Part shown: positions 36,220-45,238 of the stretch, in pieces
Numbering within the stretch: position 1 is the first letter of the stretch
How the letters are laid out: each line of letters begins with the position of its first letter
Program-made: the position numbers and the translations under genes
Notes under the pieces: generated by a model
Told to the model about the DNA's origin: nothing
Seen by the model: the letters and a program-made list of their open reading frames with translations, nothing else
The model's database searches: none
Assembly: GCA_019638695.1 (NCBI GenBank)
Contig: JAHBTG010000005.1
Coordinates: 1 to 64,000, forward strand
Length of the DNA stretch: 64,000 nt
Origin: Bacteroidota bacterium
GTDB taxonomy: Bacteria > Bacteroidota > Bacteroidia > J057 > JAJTIE01
Reading direction: 5' to 3'

Positions 36220-37331
36220 TGAAAAGAAGAACCCGGTATACAAGCCTCCTGCTGGCGCTCATTTGTTTGTATGGCACACCGGTTTCGGTAGCCCAAACAT
36301 ACAGGGCTCAGGTGAAAAAAGACAGCCTGCTGGCGCTCATTGCTCCCACGGGAGAGGTGGTCACCCCGTTTATGTACCAGCGGATAGAAGCTTTTGGCAA
36401 CGGGCTGGCGCCTGCCCGCAAGAGAGGCCGGTGGGGATACCTGGATACCACCGGGCGCATTATCATACCCTTCTACTATGAAGCAGCTCTACCCCCCAGC
36501 GAACAGCTGGCGGCAGTAAAACTGGGCGGCCAGTGGGGTTTCCTGCACATGGACGGCACACCGGCCATCAAACCTGCCTTTGAAGAAGTGGGCTCTTTCC
36601 ACCAGGGGCTGGCGCCCGCCAAACAGGAGGGTCAGTGGGGATATATTGATACGACCGGCGAATGGCAGATAGCCCCGCATTATGCCTATGCCTATCCCTT
36701 TGCAGAAGGCAAGGCCCTGGTCAATAACGGTTCTGCCTGGGGGTATCTCAACCTAAAGGGCGAATGGGTCATTGCCCCCACGCTGAAGCAGGGGTACACT
36801 TACCTGAACGGCTGGGCAGAAGTGCAGTATGCCGACGGCACCTGGCAATACCTGAACGGTGACGGCAAGCCGCTCTCCACCCCCAAACTGGAACGCACAG
36901 CTCCTTTCCTGGGAGGGATAGCTGTGGTGCGCCAGGGGACTGCCTTTCACCTGCTCACACCAGACGGCAAGCTCTCCCCTGCCCTGCCCTATGAATATTG
37001 CGGCTGGGTGGTCAACGGGCGCATGCGCTTCCGCCAGTATGGCAAATGGGGGTATGCCCTGCCGGACGGTAATGTGGTGACCAAACCGCAGTTTGACAAT
37101 GTGCTGGATTTTGCAGAAGGACTGGCAGCCGTGCAGTTGCGCGGCAAATGGGGGTTTGTCAATACGGAGGGCACACCGGCCATCCCGCTTCAATATGACA
37201 ATGCCCGCAACTTCGCGGGAGGTCTGGCACCGGCCCAGCAGGAAGGCAAATGGGGGTTTGTGAACGCACAGGGCAAATGGGTGATCCCAGCGTCTTATAC
37301 GGATGCCACGGTGTTTCAACAGGTACAGTAA
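36219..37331 (+). CDS. Exported WG-repeat protein
   Basis: 370 residues: a signal peptide (about 1-27, ending near SVAQ) and then about nine or ten WG beta-repeats covering the rest. Repeats read like RWGYLDTTGRIIIPFYYEAA, QWGFLHMDGTPAIKPAFEEV, KWGYALPDGNVVTKPQFDNV and KWGFVNAQGKWVIPASYTDA. Two central units (near 205-250) have lost the WG pair. WG repeats are common in Bacteroidota; their role is mostly unknown and may be protein or ligand binding. It overlaps the MORN lipoprotein stop by one base, so the pair is made together, one anchored in a membrane and one soluble in the periplasm or outside. Confidence 0.88.
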   Translation: MKRRTRYTSLLLALICLYGTPVSVAQTYRAQVKKDSLLALIAPTGEVVTPFMYQRIEAFGNGLAPARKRGRWGYLDTTGRIIIPFYYEAALPPSEQLAAVKLGGQWGFLHMDGTPAIKPAFEEVGSFHQGLAPAKQEGQWGYIDTTGEWQIAPHYAYAYPFAEGKALVNNGSAWGYLNLKGEWVIAPTLKQGYTYLNGWAEVQYADGTWQYLNGDGKPLSTPKLERTAPFLGGIAVVRQGTAFHLLTPDGKLSPALPYEYCGWVVNGRMRFRQYGKWGYALPDGNVVTKPQFDNVLDFAEGLAAVQLRGKWGFVNTEGTPAIPLQYDNARNFAGGLAPAQQEGKWGFVNAQGKWVIPASYTDATVFQQVQ

Positions 37332-37361
37332 CCCGGGCTCAAAGAACAACCGGTGGAAACA

Positions 37362-38573
37362 TTATGGCTTGCGGGGAAACCGCAAGCGTACCAGTAACCC
37401 CTTGTGGTCTGACAGGTTTGTGCATAAGGGGGTATGTTCCAGCACTTTGAGCTGCCGGCTGGCAAATACATAGTCTATACGCATGGCCATGAGGCCGGTT
37501 CCATAAGTTTTGCCCATACCCCTGCCTCTCTCCTCAAAAGTGTCCTTTAGCCTGGCGCGCACCTGCTGGTACATATAGGAATAGGGAGTATTGTTCAGGT
37601 CTCCACAAACGATAACGGGCCTATTGCCCCACTGTGACAGGTGCTGGCGGTATAATGCTATCTGGCGTTCGTGCATCTGCCACTTTAGGAGGATGAGCCT
37701 GGCGGTCTGCCACCAGTTGTGCTTCAGCAGTTCCTTGGTGGCCTGGTTACTGGGTCCCTTTTTACAAGGCGGCTTAGGCGGCTTGCCGGGAGCAGCAGGA
37801 TCTTGCCCGGCTACATGGCTGGCATTATGGAACAGGATCCCCAGTTCGGGGCTGTTCAACCGGTAGCTTTCCAGGTGAATGTTATACACCCGGATGGTAT
37901 CCTCCCCGACATCCAGGTCGGCAAACATAATTCCATTCTTCTGGTCCACCTCGGTAACGGGCCCAGCATCCACAATGGGGTAACGGCTCAGCAGGAGCAA
38001 CCCGAAACGATTACTGGCCGAGAAGGGGATAAACTGGTGATAATCCAGCCCAAGTCGGTCCTTCATAGATTCGAAATAACTGGGTGCAAGGATCTTCACT
38101 TCATGAAACTCCTGCAGACAAACCACATCCGGCTTTTGGTTCACCAGGAATTCCGTGGTACGTTCCCAGTGTTTATGGCGATAGGAAAAAGCACCCACGT
38201 TAAAACTCACCACACGGATATCCCGGCTGCTCTCACACCCCAGCGAGTTGTATTGCAGGCTCCGGGTAATCTGGGGCCATGCCAGTGATAACAGGAACAG
38301 ATTCAGGAGCGCGCATTTCCACCGGCGCCTGATCAGCCACACCCCCAACCATATCAGGTAGGGCAGCAATAGCCACGGCAAGGCCAGCGCCAGGACATTG
38401 GGGATGCTCCAGCGGGTTGCAGGAATATAAAGCGCCAGCTGGCTGAGCAATACCGGCAGGATAACCAGCAGGTTGAGCAGCAACAGCCTTTCATGGGACA
38501 AACGGTACCGGATACCGCGGGGCTTTACCTGCGCCTCAAAGGGGTTATATTTTCTTCCGGGCAAACGGATCAT
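37362..38573 (-). CDS. Membrane-anchored endonuclease/exonuclease/phosphatase (EEP) family protein
   Basis: 403 residues. The N-terminal part (about 28-105) has two or three helices, and the C-terminal part is an EEP domain. Catalytic landmarks are VVSFNVGAF near 120-128, VVCLQEFHE (metal-binding Glu) near 150, VYNIHLESYR, VICGDLNNTPYS (D and N of the active site) and NLSDHKGLLV with the catalytic D-H at the end. Family members cut phosphodiester bonds in nucleic acids, phosphoinositides or sphingomyelin; the substrate here is unknown. The domain order suggests an active site just outside or just inside the inner membrane. Gene-free sequence (38574-38916) lies upstream. Confidence 0.88.
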   Translation of the reverse strand: MIRLPGRKYNPFEAQVKPRGIRYRLSHERLLLLNLLVILPVLLSQLALYIPATRWSIPNVLALALPWLLLPYLIWLGVWLIRRRWKCALLNLFLLSLAWPQITRSLQYNSLGCESSRDIRVVSFNVGAFSYRHKHWERTTEFLVNQKPDVVCLQEFHEVKILAPSYFESMKDRLGLDYHQFIPFSASNRFGLLLLSRYPIVDAGPVTEVDQKNGIMFADLDVGEDTIRVYNIHLESYRLNSPELGILFHNASHVAGQDPAAPGKPPKPPCKKGPSNQATKELLKHNWWQTARLILLKWQMHERQIALYRQHLSQWGNRPVIVCGDLNNTPYSYMYQQVRARLKDTFEERGRGMGKTYGTGLMAMRIDYVFASRQLKVLEHTPLCTNLSDHKGLLVRLRFPRKP

Positions 38574-38864
38574 ATGGCAAGGTGGTCCGGGGCAGCTCTC
38601 TTTTCACCGGCAGGTTACCGGGATGGTACAACAGCGCCGCCCTGAACCATCGGCTCCTTCTAAAACGCTTTTGCCCCGGCGGTCATCACGCAAAGCCTGT
38701 TATTTTGACATTTTTTCACAAAAAGTGTACTGATCGGCCCCATAAACCCCGCATGGGGGGTGTTTTATGTTAAAGGCTTTTAAGAAATGCCTGCTTAACT
38801 ATATAACCATGTAATCCTACAGAATACCTTATAAATCACCGGTTGCCGGGACGCTATAAATAAG
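38574..38864. other. Gene-free stretch upstream of the EEP gene
   Basis: About 290 nt between the mdh terminator and the EEP gene start. It turns from GC-rich (38580-38690) to AT-rich (38700-38860). One imperfect hairpin, CATAAACCCCGCATGGGGGGTG with TTTTATG, is near 38740-38769. No full TAnnTTTG box was found on the minus strand, and no ORF has coding character. An untranslated leader or small RNA cannot be excluded. Confidence 0.4.
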
Positions 38865-38894
38865 AAAGCCTGCTCTTGTTACAGAGCAGGCTTT
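38865..38894 (-). terminator. Intrinsic terminator after mdh
   Basis: A 12-bp perfect stem AAAGCCTGCTCT/AGAGCAGGCTTT with a 6-nt loop, 22 nt after the mdh stop. The minus-strand tail is T-rich (TTTCTTATTTATAG) and not a pure T-run. Confidence 0.8.
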
Positions 38895-38916
38895 ACCTAA
38901 AAGCTAGGAGGTTATT

Positions 38917-39888
<972 letters not shown>

Positions 39889-39940
39889 CTAAAATTAGGA
39901 AAAACCCATGCAAGCAATCAAGCATACGGATATTTCGCTA

Positions 39941-39948
39941 TACTTTTG
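39941..39948 (+). promoter_or_regulatory. -7 box TACTTTTG of the SPOR-like gene
   Basis: Matches TAnnTTTG and lies 34 nt upstream of the ATG at 39983. The rest of the mdh/SPOR-like divergent region (39853-39982) is A/T-rich with no other clear signal. Confidence 0.55.
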
Positions 39949-39982
39949 TTGAAAAGCTATTTGCACCCTAATACCTGAAGAC

Positions 39983-40714
39983 ATGAAGAAGGTTCTCGCA
40001 AGCACACTGATGATCACAGCCCTGCTGTTCGTAAGTGGCACCCAGACCACCCTTAGCGCTCAAAGCAAAAAAGAGCAAAAAGCGTTAGTGAAACAATGGA
40101 AGAAAAAGGCTGCTACCTACAAGAAAAACCCCATGGCCCTCAAAGCCAAGGAGGAATCCTGCAGCAAGGCTATTGATGACCTGACCAAGAAAAATGCCGA
40201 GCTCACCGAGCGCCTGGCGCAAATGCAGGCCGATATGAATGCGCTGGAAGCCGTGATCCGCCGCCAGCGGGGCAGCTTTGACTCCCTTAAATACGAATAT
40301 GGCAAACTGAAGACCCAGTTCGAAGCCAAAAAGGTGGAAGTGGTAACCGAAGCTATGCCCGGTATTGTCTACCGTGTGCAGATCGGCGCCTATGAGAAGT
40401 TTAATATTGACGGCAAACTGACCGGAACCGATGAGAATTTCAAGGGAGAATCCCAGGATAACCTGAACAAGTTCCTGATGGGTAAGTTCCGCGATTACAA
40501 CCTGGCCAAGGCATTTAGCGAAGACATCAAGAAACTAGGCATCCGTGATGCATTCGTCGTAGCCTACAAAGATGGCGTGCGCCTCCGCAACATTCAGGAA
40601 GCCCTGAAAGCACAGGGTGTGAGCACAGATACGAAAGCCGCACCCAAGGCCGCCACTACACCCGGCAAACCCGGGGAGCGCCCTTCTGACCCTTTCAGCA
40701 ACGAGGACAAGTAA
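39983..40714 (+). CDS. Exported coiled-coil protein with a SPOR-like C-terminal domain
   Basis: 243 residues. A signal peptide (to about residue 26, ALSAQ) is followed by a strongly charged helical region (about 27-120) with a heptad-like coiled coil (DDLTKKNAELTERLAQMQADMNALEAVI). A C-terminal alpha/beta domain (about 126-212) begins VYRVQIGAYEKFN and ends RDAFVVAYKDGVRL. That domain resembles SPOR-type peptidoglycan-binding modules common in Bacteroidota envelope proteins. A Pro/Lys/Ala-rich tail ends the protein. The likely site is the periplasm, near the cell wall; the role is not known. It has its own -7 box and terminator. Confidence 0.8.
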   Translation: MKKVLASTLMITALLFVSGTQTTLSAQSKKEQKALVKQWKKKAATYKKNPMALKAKEESCSKAIDDLTKKNAELTERLAQMQADMNALEAVIRRQRGSFDSLKYEYGKLKTQFEAKKVEVVTEAMPGIVYRVQIGAYEKFNIDGKLTGTDENFKGESQDNLNKFLMGKFRDYNLAKAFSEDIKKLGIRDAFVVAYKDGVRLRNIQEALKAQGVSTDTKAAPKAATTPGKPGERPSDPFSNEDK

Positions 40715-40733
40715 TCTGCCCTAATGCACACAG

Positions 40734-40761
40734 AAAAGGGAGGTCTTTCGGCCTCCCTTTT
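40734..40761. terminator. Bidirectional intrinsic terminator
   Basis: A 10-bp stem AAAAGGGAGG/CCTCCCTTTT with an 8-nt loop. It provides T-runs on both strands. It lies between the SPOR-like gene (ends 40714) and the convergent lipoprotein gene (ends 40784). Confidence 0.9.
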
Positions 40762-40783
40762 ATTTTGCACGGATACTTCCGTT

Positions 40784-41947
40784 CTACATATTATCTATCA
40801 TTTTCTCCATCTCAGCTTCTTCCACTTCCTGTGTTTTCCAGTTGTCCAGGGAAGCGGCATCTTCTGCCTTCACGGTTTGCTGCGCGGCCAGGTTAGGACC
40901 AGCAAAAGCCAGTAGTTTATACCCCTTCCCTTTCATATACTTAAAGGTGAAGCTACCGTCCTCGCTTTGGTGAACCTGGTGAATCAGGACATCAGCACCC
41001 ACCAGGTGGAATTTGCAGGGTCCGGCAATAGGTTCTCCGTCGGGGTCTGTGATCTTGCCTTTTACCACGATCAGTTCTTCATCAGGCTGAGTGTATTTAT
41101 CCAGATTATGCCAGCCCATGCGGCTCAGCTTATGCTCATAGAAGAACAGGCTGGCACGTGCGGCATCCTGTTTTTCCCGGACGGCAATCTCTTTTTGCAA
41201 CTTGACAATCTCAGCCATCAGCTCTGCATTATTGCCACACTCGGCCAGCATGGCCTCACATTTTTTGAGCTGGTTGACACTGGCGATCGTATCTATCACG
41301 CCGCTGCCATAAAACATGAGTGTTCCATTTCTCCAGTAATAGCGCATGGCACGCCAGGGGTCTTCATCCTGTGCCTTGAGGATCTTGGGCTTCATTTTCT
41401 TTACGAGGTTCACCAGTTTTTCACAGTCTTTGCACTTGCGCTCTGCATAACCAAAAGGCTGCTCTTTGGCATCGGTCAGCGCCCAGTCTACGGTACCCTG
41501 GGCCGAATCTCCGGTGAACAACCTCATGTCCTTGTCTTTGCCGGCGGAAAACGCGCTTGCATAGATGCCCACCTCGGGATTGACCGACAAGGGCGTATTG
41601 CCCTGGTAGGCCACTATATGAAACATCCCGTCTGACACAAGCAGCTTATCGCCGCTTTTGGTTTGCAAACCGGCACGGACAAACGCAGGCGCATTGCGGG
41701 CTTCGCGCACTTCTATGCGCACTTTACCTGTGCGCAGGGGCTGGCCGTCAGAGCCCAGCAGGCTGCCCACCGGGAAACCCAGCACCATAGTTTGCGTAGC
41801 CACAGCTTTGGGCTGGGCCGCATCCCACTCAAAGGTGTAAGGCTTCAGTCGCGCCATACTACTTGTTTGGGCTTTGGACAACGAAGATTCTTTCTTTCCG
41901 CAGGCTGCCACCAGCAGCACAAGCGCACACAACAAAAACGGTTTCAT
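40784..41947 (-). CDS. Lipoprotein of unknown function
   Basis: 387 residues. The lipoprotein signal is MKPFLLCALVLLVAAC with the acylated cysteine at residue 16. There is a beta-rich region (about 40-160), then a segment with a CKDCEK motif near residue 172 followed by a helical, charged stretch (about 230-280). Near the C-terminus is a carboxypeptidase-regulatory-like fold (VVKGKITDPDGEPIAGPCKFHLVG... FTFKYMKGKGYKLLAF), a beta-sandwich often used for stalks or binding. I do not recognise the whole protein. The ATG at 41947 is chosen over the start at 41983 because it opens the signal peptide. Confidence 0.75.
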   Translation of the reverse strand: MKPFLLCALVLLVAACGKKESSLSKAQTSSMARLKPYTFEWDAAQPKAVATQTMVLGFPVGSLLGSDGQPLRTGKVRIEVREARNAPAFVRAGLQTKSGDKLLVSDGMFHIVAYQGNTPLSVNPEVGIYASAFSAGKDKDMRLFTGDSAQGTVDWALTDAKEQPFGYAERKCKDCEKLVNLVKKMKPKILKAQDEDPWRAMRYYWRNGTLMFYGSGVIDTIASVNQLKKCEAMLAECGNNAELMAEIVKLQKEIAVREKQDAARASLFFYEHKLSRMGWHNLDKYTQPDEELIVVKGKITDPDGEPIAGPCKFHLVGADVLIHQVHQSEDGSFTFKYMKGKGYKLLAFAGPNLAAQQTVKAEDAASLDNWKTQEVEEAEMEKMIDNM

Positions 41948-42047
41948 AAGGGTAAGTATTAGATTCTCAACATCAATACCCATTAATCTTACTACCGTTC
42001 AAGAAGTAACCTTGTTCTTTGCAGATTACGCTATATGGCTTATTCTC

Positions 42048-42087
42048 AAAAAAATCCCCGACCAGCGCATGTGCATACCGGTCGGGG
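42048..42087 (-). terminator. Intrinsic terminator after the SpoIIE-type phosphatase gene
   Basis: On the minus strand, an 8-bp stem CCCCGACC/GGTCGGGG with a 16-nt loop that can itself pair in part, followed by a run of T (plus-strand A, 42048-42054). It lies 26 nt after the stop at 42114. Confidence 0.85.
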
Positions 42088-42113
42088 ACCTATTTTCTGC
42101 GTAGACGCCAGGA

Positions 42114-45100
42114 TCAGGCCGGAACCTGCCACGCCATGATCAGCATGTCATCCGTCTGCTCTTCATCCTGCTGCCATTCCTGCAGTTCCTGCTCCAGGCG
42201 TTTGTGCTGCTGTAGCAAGCTTCCACTGGCGGTTTCTTCCAGCAATGTGCGCACACGCCTGATACCCAGTCTTCGCTTACTGGTTTTACCCATCTGATCC
42301 GGGAAACCATCGGAGAACATAAACACGCGGTCACCGGGTTGCAGCTGGATATCACGGCTGGAGAATGCAGACACATCTGCGCCGCCAATGGCGCTGCGGT
42401 CTGCCTCATGAATGAGAATCTCCTGGCCGCGCAGTATGTACAAGGGCCGGTTAGCACCGGTAAACTCCAGCTGGTGCGTAGTGAGATTAATCTTGCACAA
42501 GGCAATGTCCATACCATCCATCTGGTTACCACCGGCATCCTGTTTCAGGGCATTGCGTATACCGGCATCCAGCAGGTTCAGGATCTCGTAGGTGTGGGCA
42601 TTGGGGTTCTGGCGTACGATAACGTTCAGCTGATTGATCCCGATAGAACTCATCATGGCGCCGGGCACGCCGTGGCCGGTACAATCTGCGGCCGCCAGCC
42701 ACAGGATGTCATTATACTGGAAGTACCAGTAAAAGTCCCCCGAGACAATGCTGTGGGGGCGGAAGAATACAAAGTTCTCGGGGAAGAATGCGCTCAGGAA
42801 ATCGGGCTGAGGCAGCATGACATCCTGGATACGCTGTGCATAGCGAATACTGTCCAGCATATCCTTGTTCTGCTCCCGGATGGTTTCGGCCTGTTTTTCC
42901 ACTTCTTCCGTACGCTCTGCCACAATACGTTCCAACTGTACTTTCTGCTGGTGCAGGCGGCGCACATAGAGGCGGAAAACCAGGTAAATAATCCCCACGG
43001 CCAGCAGGATAAAGAGAGCGATTCCCCATATAGTAAGATACCAGGGTGCCTTGAGCACCACAGTAAATACTTCGGCATCCGCCCAGCGGCCATAGCTGTC
43101 CAATACCCTGATGGCTATCTTGTTATTGCCGATAGACAGTTCTCCCAGCTCTATACGCCCACCGGATTTCAGTGTACTCCATTTGCCATCTCCCAAACGA
43201 TATTGTACCCAAATGGCCGCCGGGTTCCCCAGGTCTGAAAGTCCCAGTTCCAAGGCAATGTTGCGGCTGTCATAAGAGATGGCAAGATGTTCTTCTGACC
43301 ACGGAAACTGGGCCAGCAGGGTATCCGCACCCTGGTCCAGGACACGGTGGACAAATACTTTGACGACAGGCGACTCATCGGAATGGGCCACTTTGTACAC
43401 AGCACCCTGGCGGGCAGCATACAATACCTGGGAAGCCCCGGTAATGGCAGAGGCAGATTTTCCCAGGATAGCCAGCGGGTTGGGCATGGAAAGATCCCAG
43501 AGGTTGTCTTTATCTGGCACAAGCCTCAGGGGCGCTTTCCCTCCCACACTCAGCCAAAGATCACTGGCAGTAGGTATAAACTGTGCACCGGCGGGTATAT
43601 AGTCTGCCAGCGCAGCGGCTTTATTATCTGAAATGGAGAACAGGCCGCTCTGGTCTATACGCCACAGCTTACCGGCAATGGAGGTCACCTGGGTATATCC
43701 ATTGGCAAGCGCCACCTGGGTATTGGCAGATTTTTCCCACTTACCATCCGGCAACCGGTGCATACTGGCGTTCAGCGTAGTGCCCACCCATAGCCCGTCA
43801 TTTCCATCAGATACCAGGCTGCTGACTTCTATGGCCTGGGTAGTGTCTCGCCATACAGTGCTGGAACTCTCCCGGGAGCAATTAACGGCGCCCACCACGC
43901 GGTCTCCGCCATAGGCAATACGTCCGCCACCCACATCTGCCAGTGCATAGACGGGCCTGCGTTCCTCCAGGGGAGTAACTCCCTGGGTATTGGCCAACCA
44001 TAACCCACCGGATGAACCCACGAGGGTAGCGCCTGAAGGGGCTGTCTGAAGCGCCCATACTTCCTGGCCGCGCAGCAGAGCCTGGCTGGTGACGTTACCT
44101 TGCTCGATACGGAATAACCCCTGGGTAGTCCCTACCCACAGCCCCTGCGCATCGGCAGCCAGTGCCAGTACTTTGCCACCCAGCTGATGTTCATCGGCCA
44201 GTTGATATGCGGGGCGGTCTGTAGCCAGGCGGCTCATACCTTTGGCATGCGCTACCCAAAGCCCTCCCTGTGCATCAAAATACTGGGCGTAGACGTCCGG
44301 AGAGGGAAGATAGCTCCCATCCAGCCGGGCAATCTCTTGCAACTGGGCATCGGCCAGTACCACACCGCCGGTTTGAGTGCCAATAGCTACCAGTTTACCA
44401 TTGGGGCTTACATTAAGTGCGTAAATAATATGGCTGTTCAGATAACCGGCATAAGGCAGGGTCATTTCCAGAGCCTTGCCCCCACTATAGCGATAGATGC
44501 GGTTGGATTCTGTAGCAATGAGATAGGTACCCGTCTGCGCCACAGGTGCCGCCGCCACAATGATCTCATCTTCCGGGAAACCCGGCAACGGCGCCTGGGC
44601 TACCTTGGCACCCTGAATGATGCGGTTCTCTCCTGTAGCCGAGATTACACACACGCGGTCTGAGAAAACAGCGGCAGCAATAAGCTCTATGCCGCCCACC
44701 AGCTTTTGGAGCTTATTGGGCTGGCCCTCTGCCTGTACCAGACGAAACACCGCCTCACGGGTGACCACTATGGTAGCATCTCCCTGGGGATAGATGCCCA
44801 ATACATACTCAAAGGTACCCAGCGCCCCGGCGGGCAATTCTGCCCGAAAGGAAATGAACCGGAGCTTACCATTAGGAGCCACTGCCAGGTAGCCGAAGTC
44901 ATTCTTACAACCCACGACTACTTTCCCTGCAGGAGACAACCCCAGCGCCCTTACAGGGGTGGGTGTGGGAAGGAGCTGCCAGCGAAGACCGTCGAATAAC
45001 AATACCCCGTCATTATTCCCCACATAGAGACGCCCATGACTGTCCTGCACAAAGGCCCAGTTCAGCTCATAGGCATTATAGTCCTGGGGAAAGTAATCAA

Positions 45101-45194
45101 CCCGTAAGGGTAAGGATTGTGCATGTGGGGCCAGGTATGCCAGGCACATGACCCATAAGCAGGCGAAAAAACGCCCTGAAACCACAGTTTTCAT
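42114..45194 (-). CDS. Sensor-type PP2C/SpoIIE serine phosphatase with extracytoplasmic propeller
   Basis: 1026 residues. A signal peptide (ending near HAQS) leads into a long beta-propeller of two-component-regulator type (about 30-610; repeats like GLWVGTTQGLFRIEQG and GGLWVAHAKGMSRL). Next is a Y_Y_Y-like beta domain (about 630-710), one membrane helix (about 715-740), a coiled coil (about 745-790) and a SpoIIE/PP2C domain to the end. The phosphatase motifs are SGDFYWYF, AADCTGHGVPGAMMS, DGMDIALC and FSDGFPDQ. It has no histidine kinase part, so it should turn an outside signal into serine/threonine dephosphorylation, probably of an anti-sigma antagonist. It follows the TonB receptor gene by 44 nt and is probably cotranscribed. 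Confidence 0.88.
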   Translation of the reverse strand: MKTVVSGRFFACLWVMCLAYLAPHAQSLPLRVDYFPQDYNAYELNWAFVQDSHGRLYVGNNDGVLLFDGLRWQLLPTPTPVRALGLSPAGKVVVGCKNDFGYLAVAPNGKLRFISFRAELPAGALGTFEYVLGIYPQGDATIVVTREAVFRLVQAEGQPNKLQKLVGGIELIAAAVFSDRVCVISATGENRIIQGAKVAQAPLPGFPEDEIIVAAAPVAQTGTYLIATESNRIYRYSGGKALEMTLPYAGYLNSHIIYALNVSPNGKLVAIGTQTGGVVLADAQLQEIARLDGSYLPSPDVYAQYFDAQGGLWVAHAKGMSRLATDRPAYQLADEHQLGGKVLALAADAQGLWVGTTQGLFRIEQGNVTSQALLRGQEVWALQTAPSGATLVGSSGGLWLANTQGVTPLEERRPVYALADVGGGRIAYGGDRVVGAVNCSRESSSTVWRDTTQAIEVSSLVSDGNDGLWVGTTLNASMHRLPDGKWEKSANTQVALANGYTQVTSIAGKLWRIDQSGLFSISDNKAAALADYIPAGAQFIPTASDLWLSVGGKAPLRLVPDKDNLWDLSMPNPLAILGKSASAITGASQVLYAARQGAVYKVAHSDESPVVKVFVHRVLDQGADTLLAQFPWSEEHLAISYDSRNIALELGLSDLGNPAAIWVQYRLGDGKWSTLKSGGRIELGELSIGNNKIAIRVLDSYGRWADAEVFTVVLKAPWYLTIWGIALFILLAVGIIYLVFRLYVRRLHQQKVQLERIVAERTEEVEKQAETIREQNKDMLDSIRYAQRIQDVMLPQPDFLSAFFPENFVFFRPHSIVSGDFYWYFQYNDILWLAAADCTGHGVPGAMMSSIGINQLNVIVRQNPNAHTYEILNLLDAGIRNALKQDAGGNQMDGMDIALCKINLTTHQLEFTGANRPLYILRGQEILIHEADRSAIGGADVSAFSSRDIQLQPGDRVFMFSDGFPDQMGKTSKRRLGIRRVRTLLEETASGSLLQQHKRLEQELQEWQQDEEQTDDMLIMAWQVPA

Positions 45195-45238
45195 GAAATG
45201 CCAGCCGGATTAGAGAATGAATGATTTACCAGAGAAAC

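Noticed and set aside
38740-38769. Extra terminator or riboswitch upstream of the EEP gene
   Set aside because: The hairpin is imperfect, has no clear T-run on the correct strand, and matches no riboswitch class I know.
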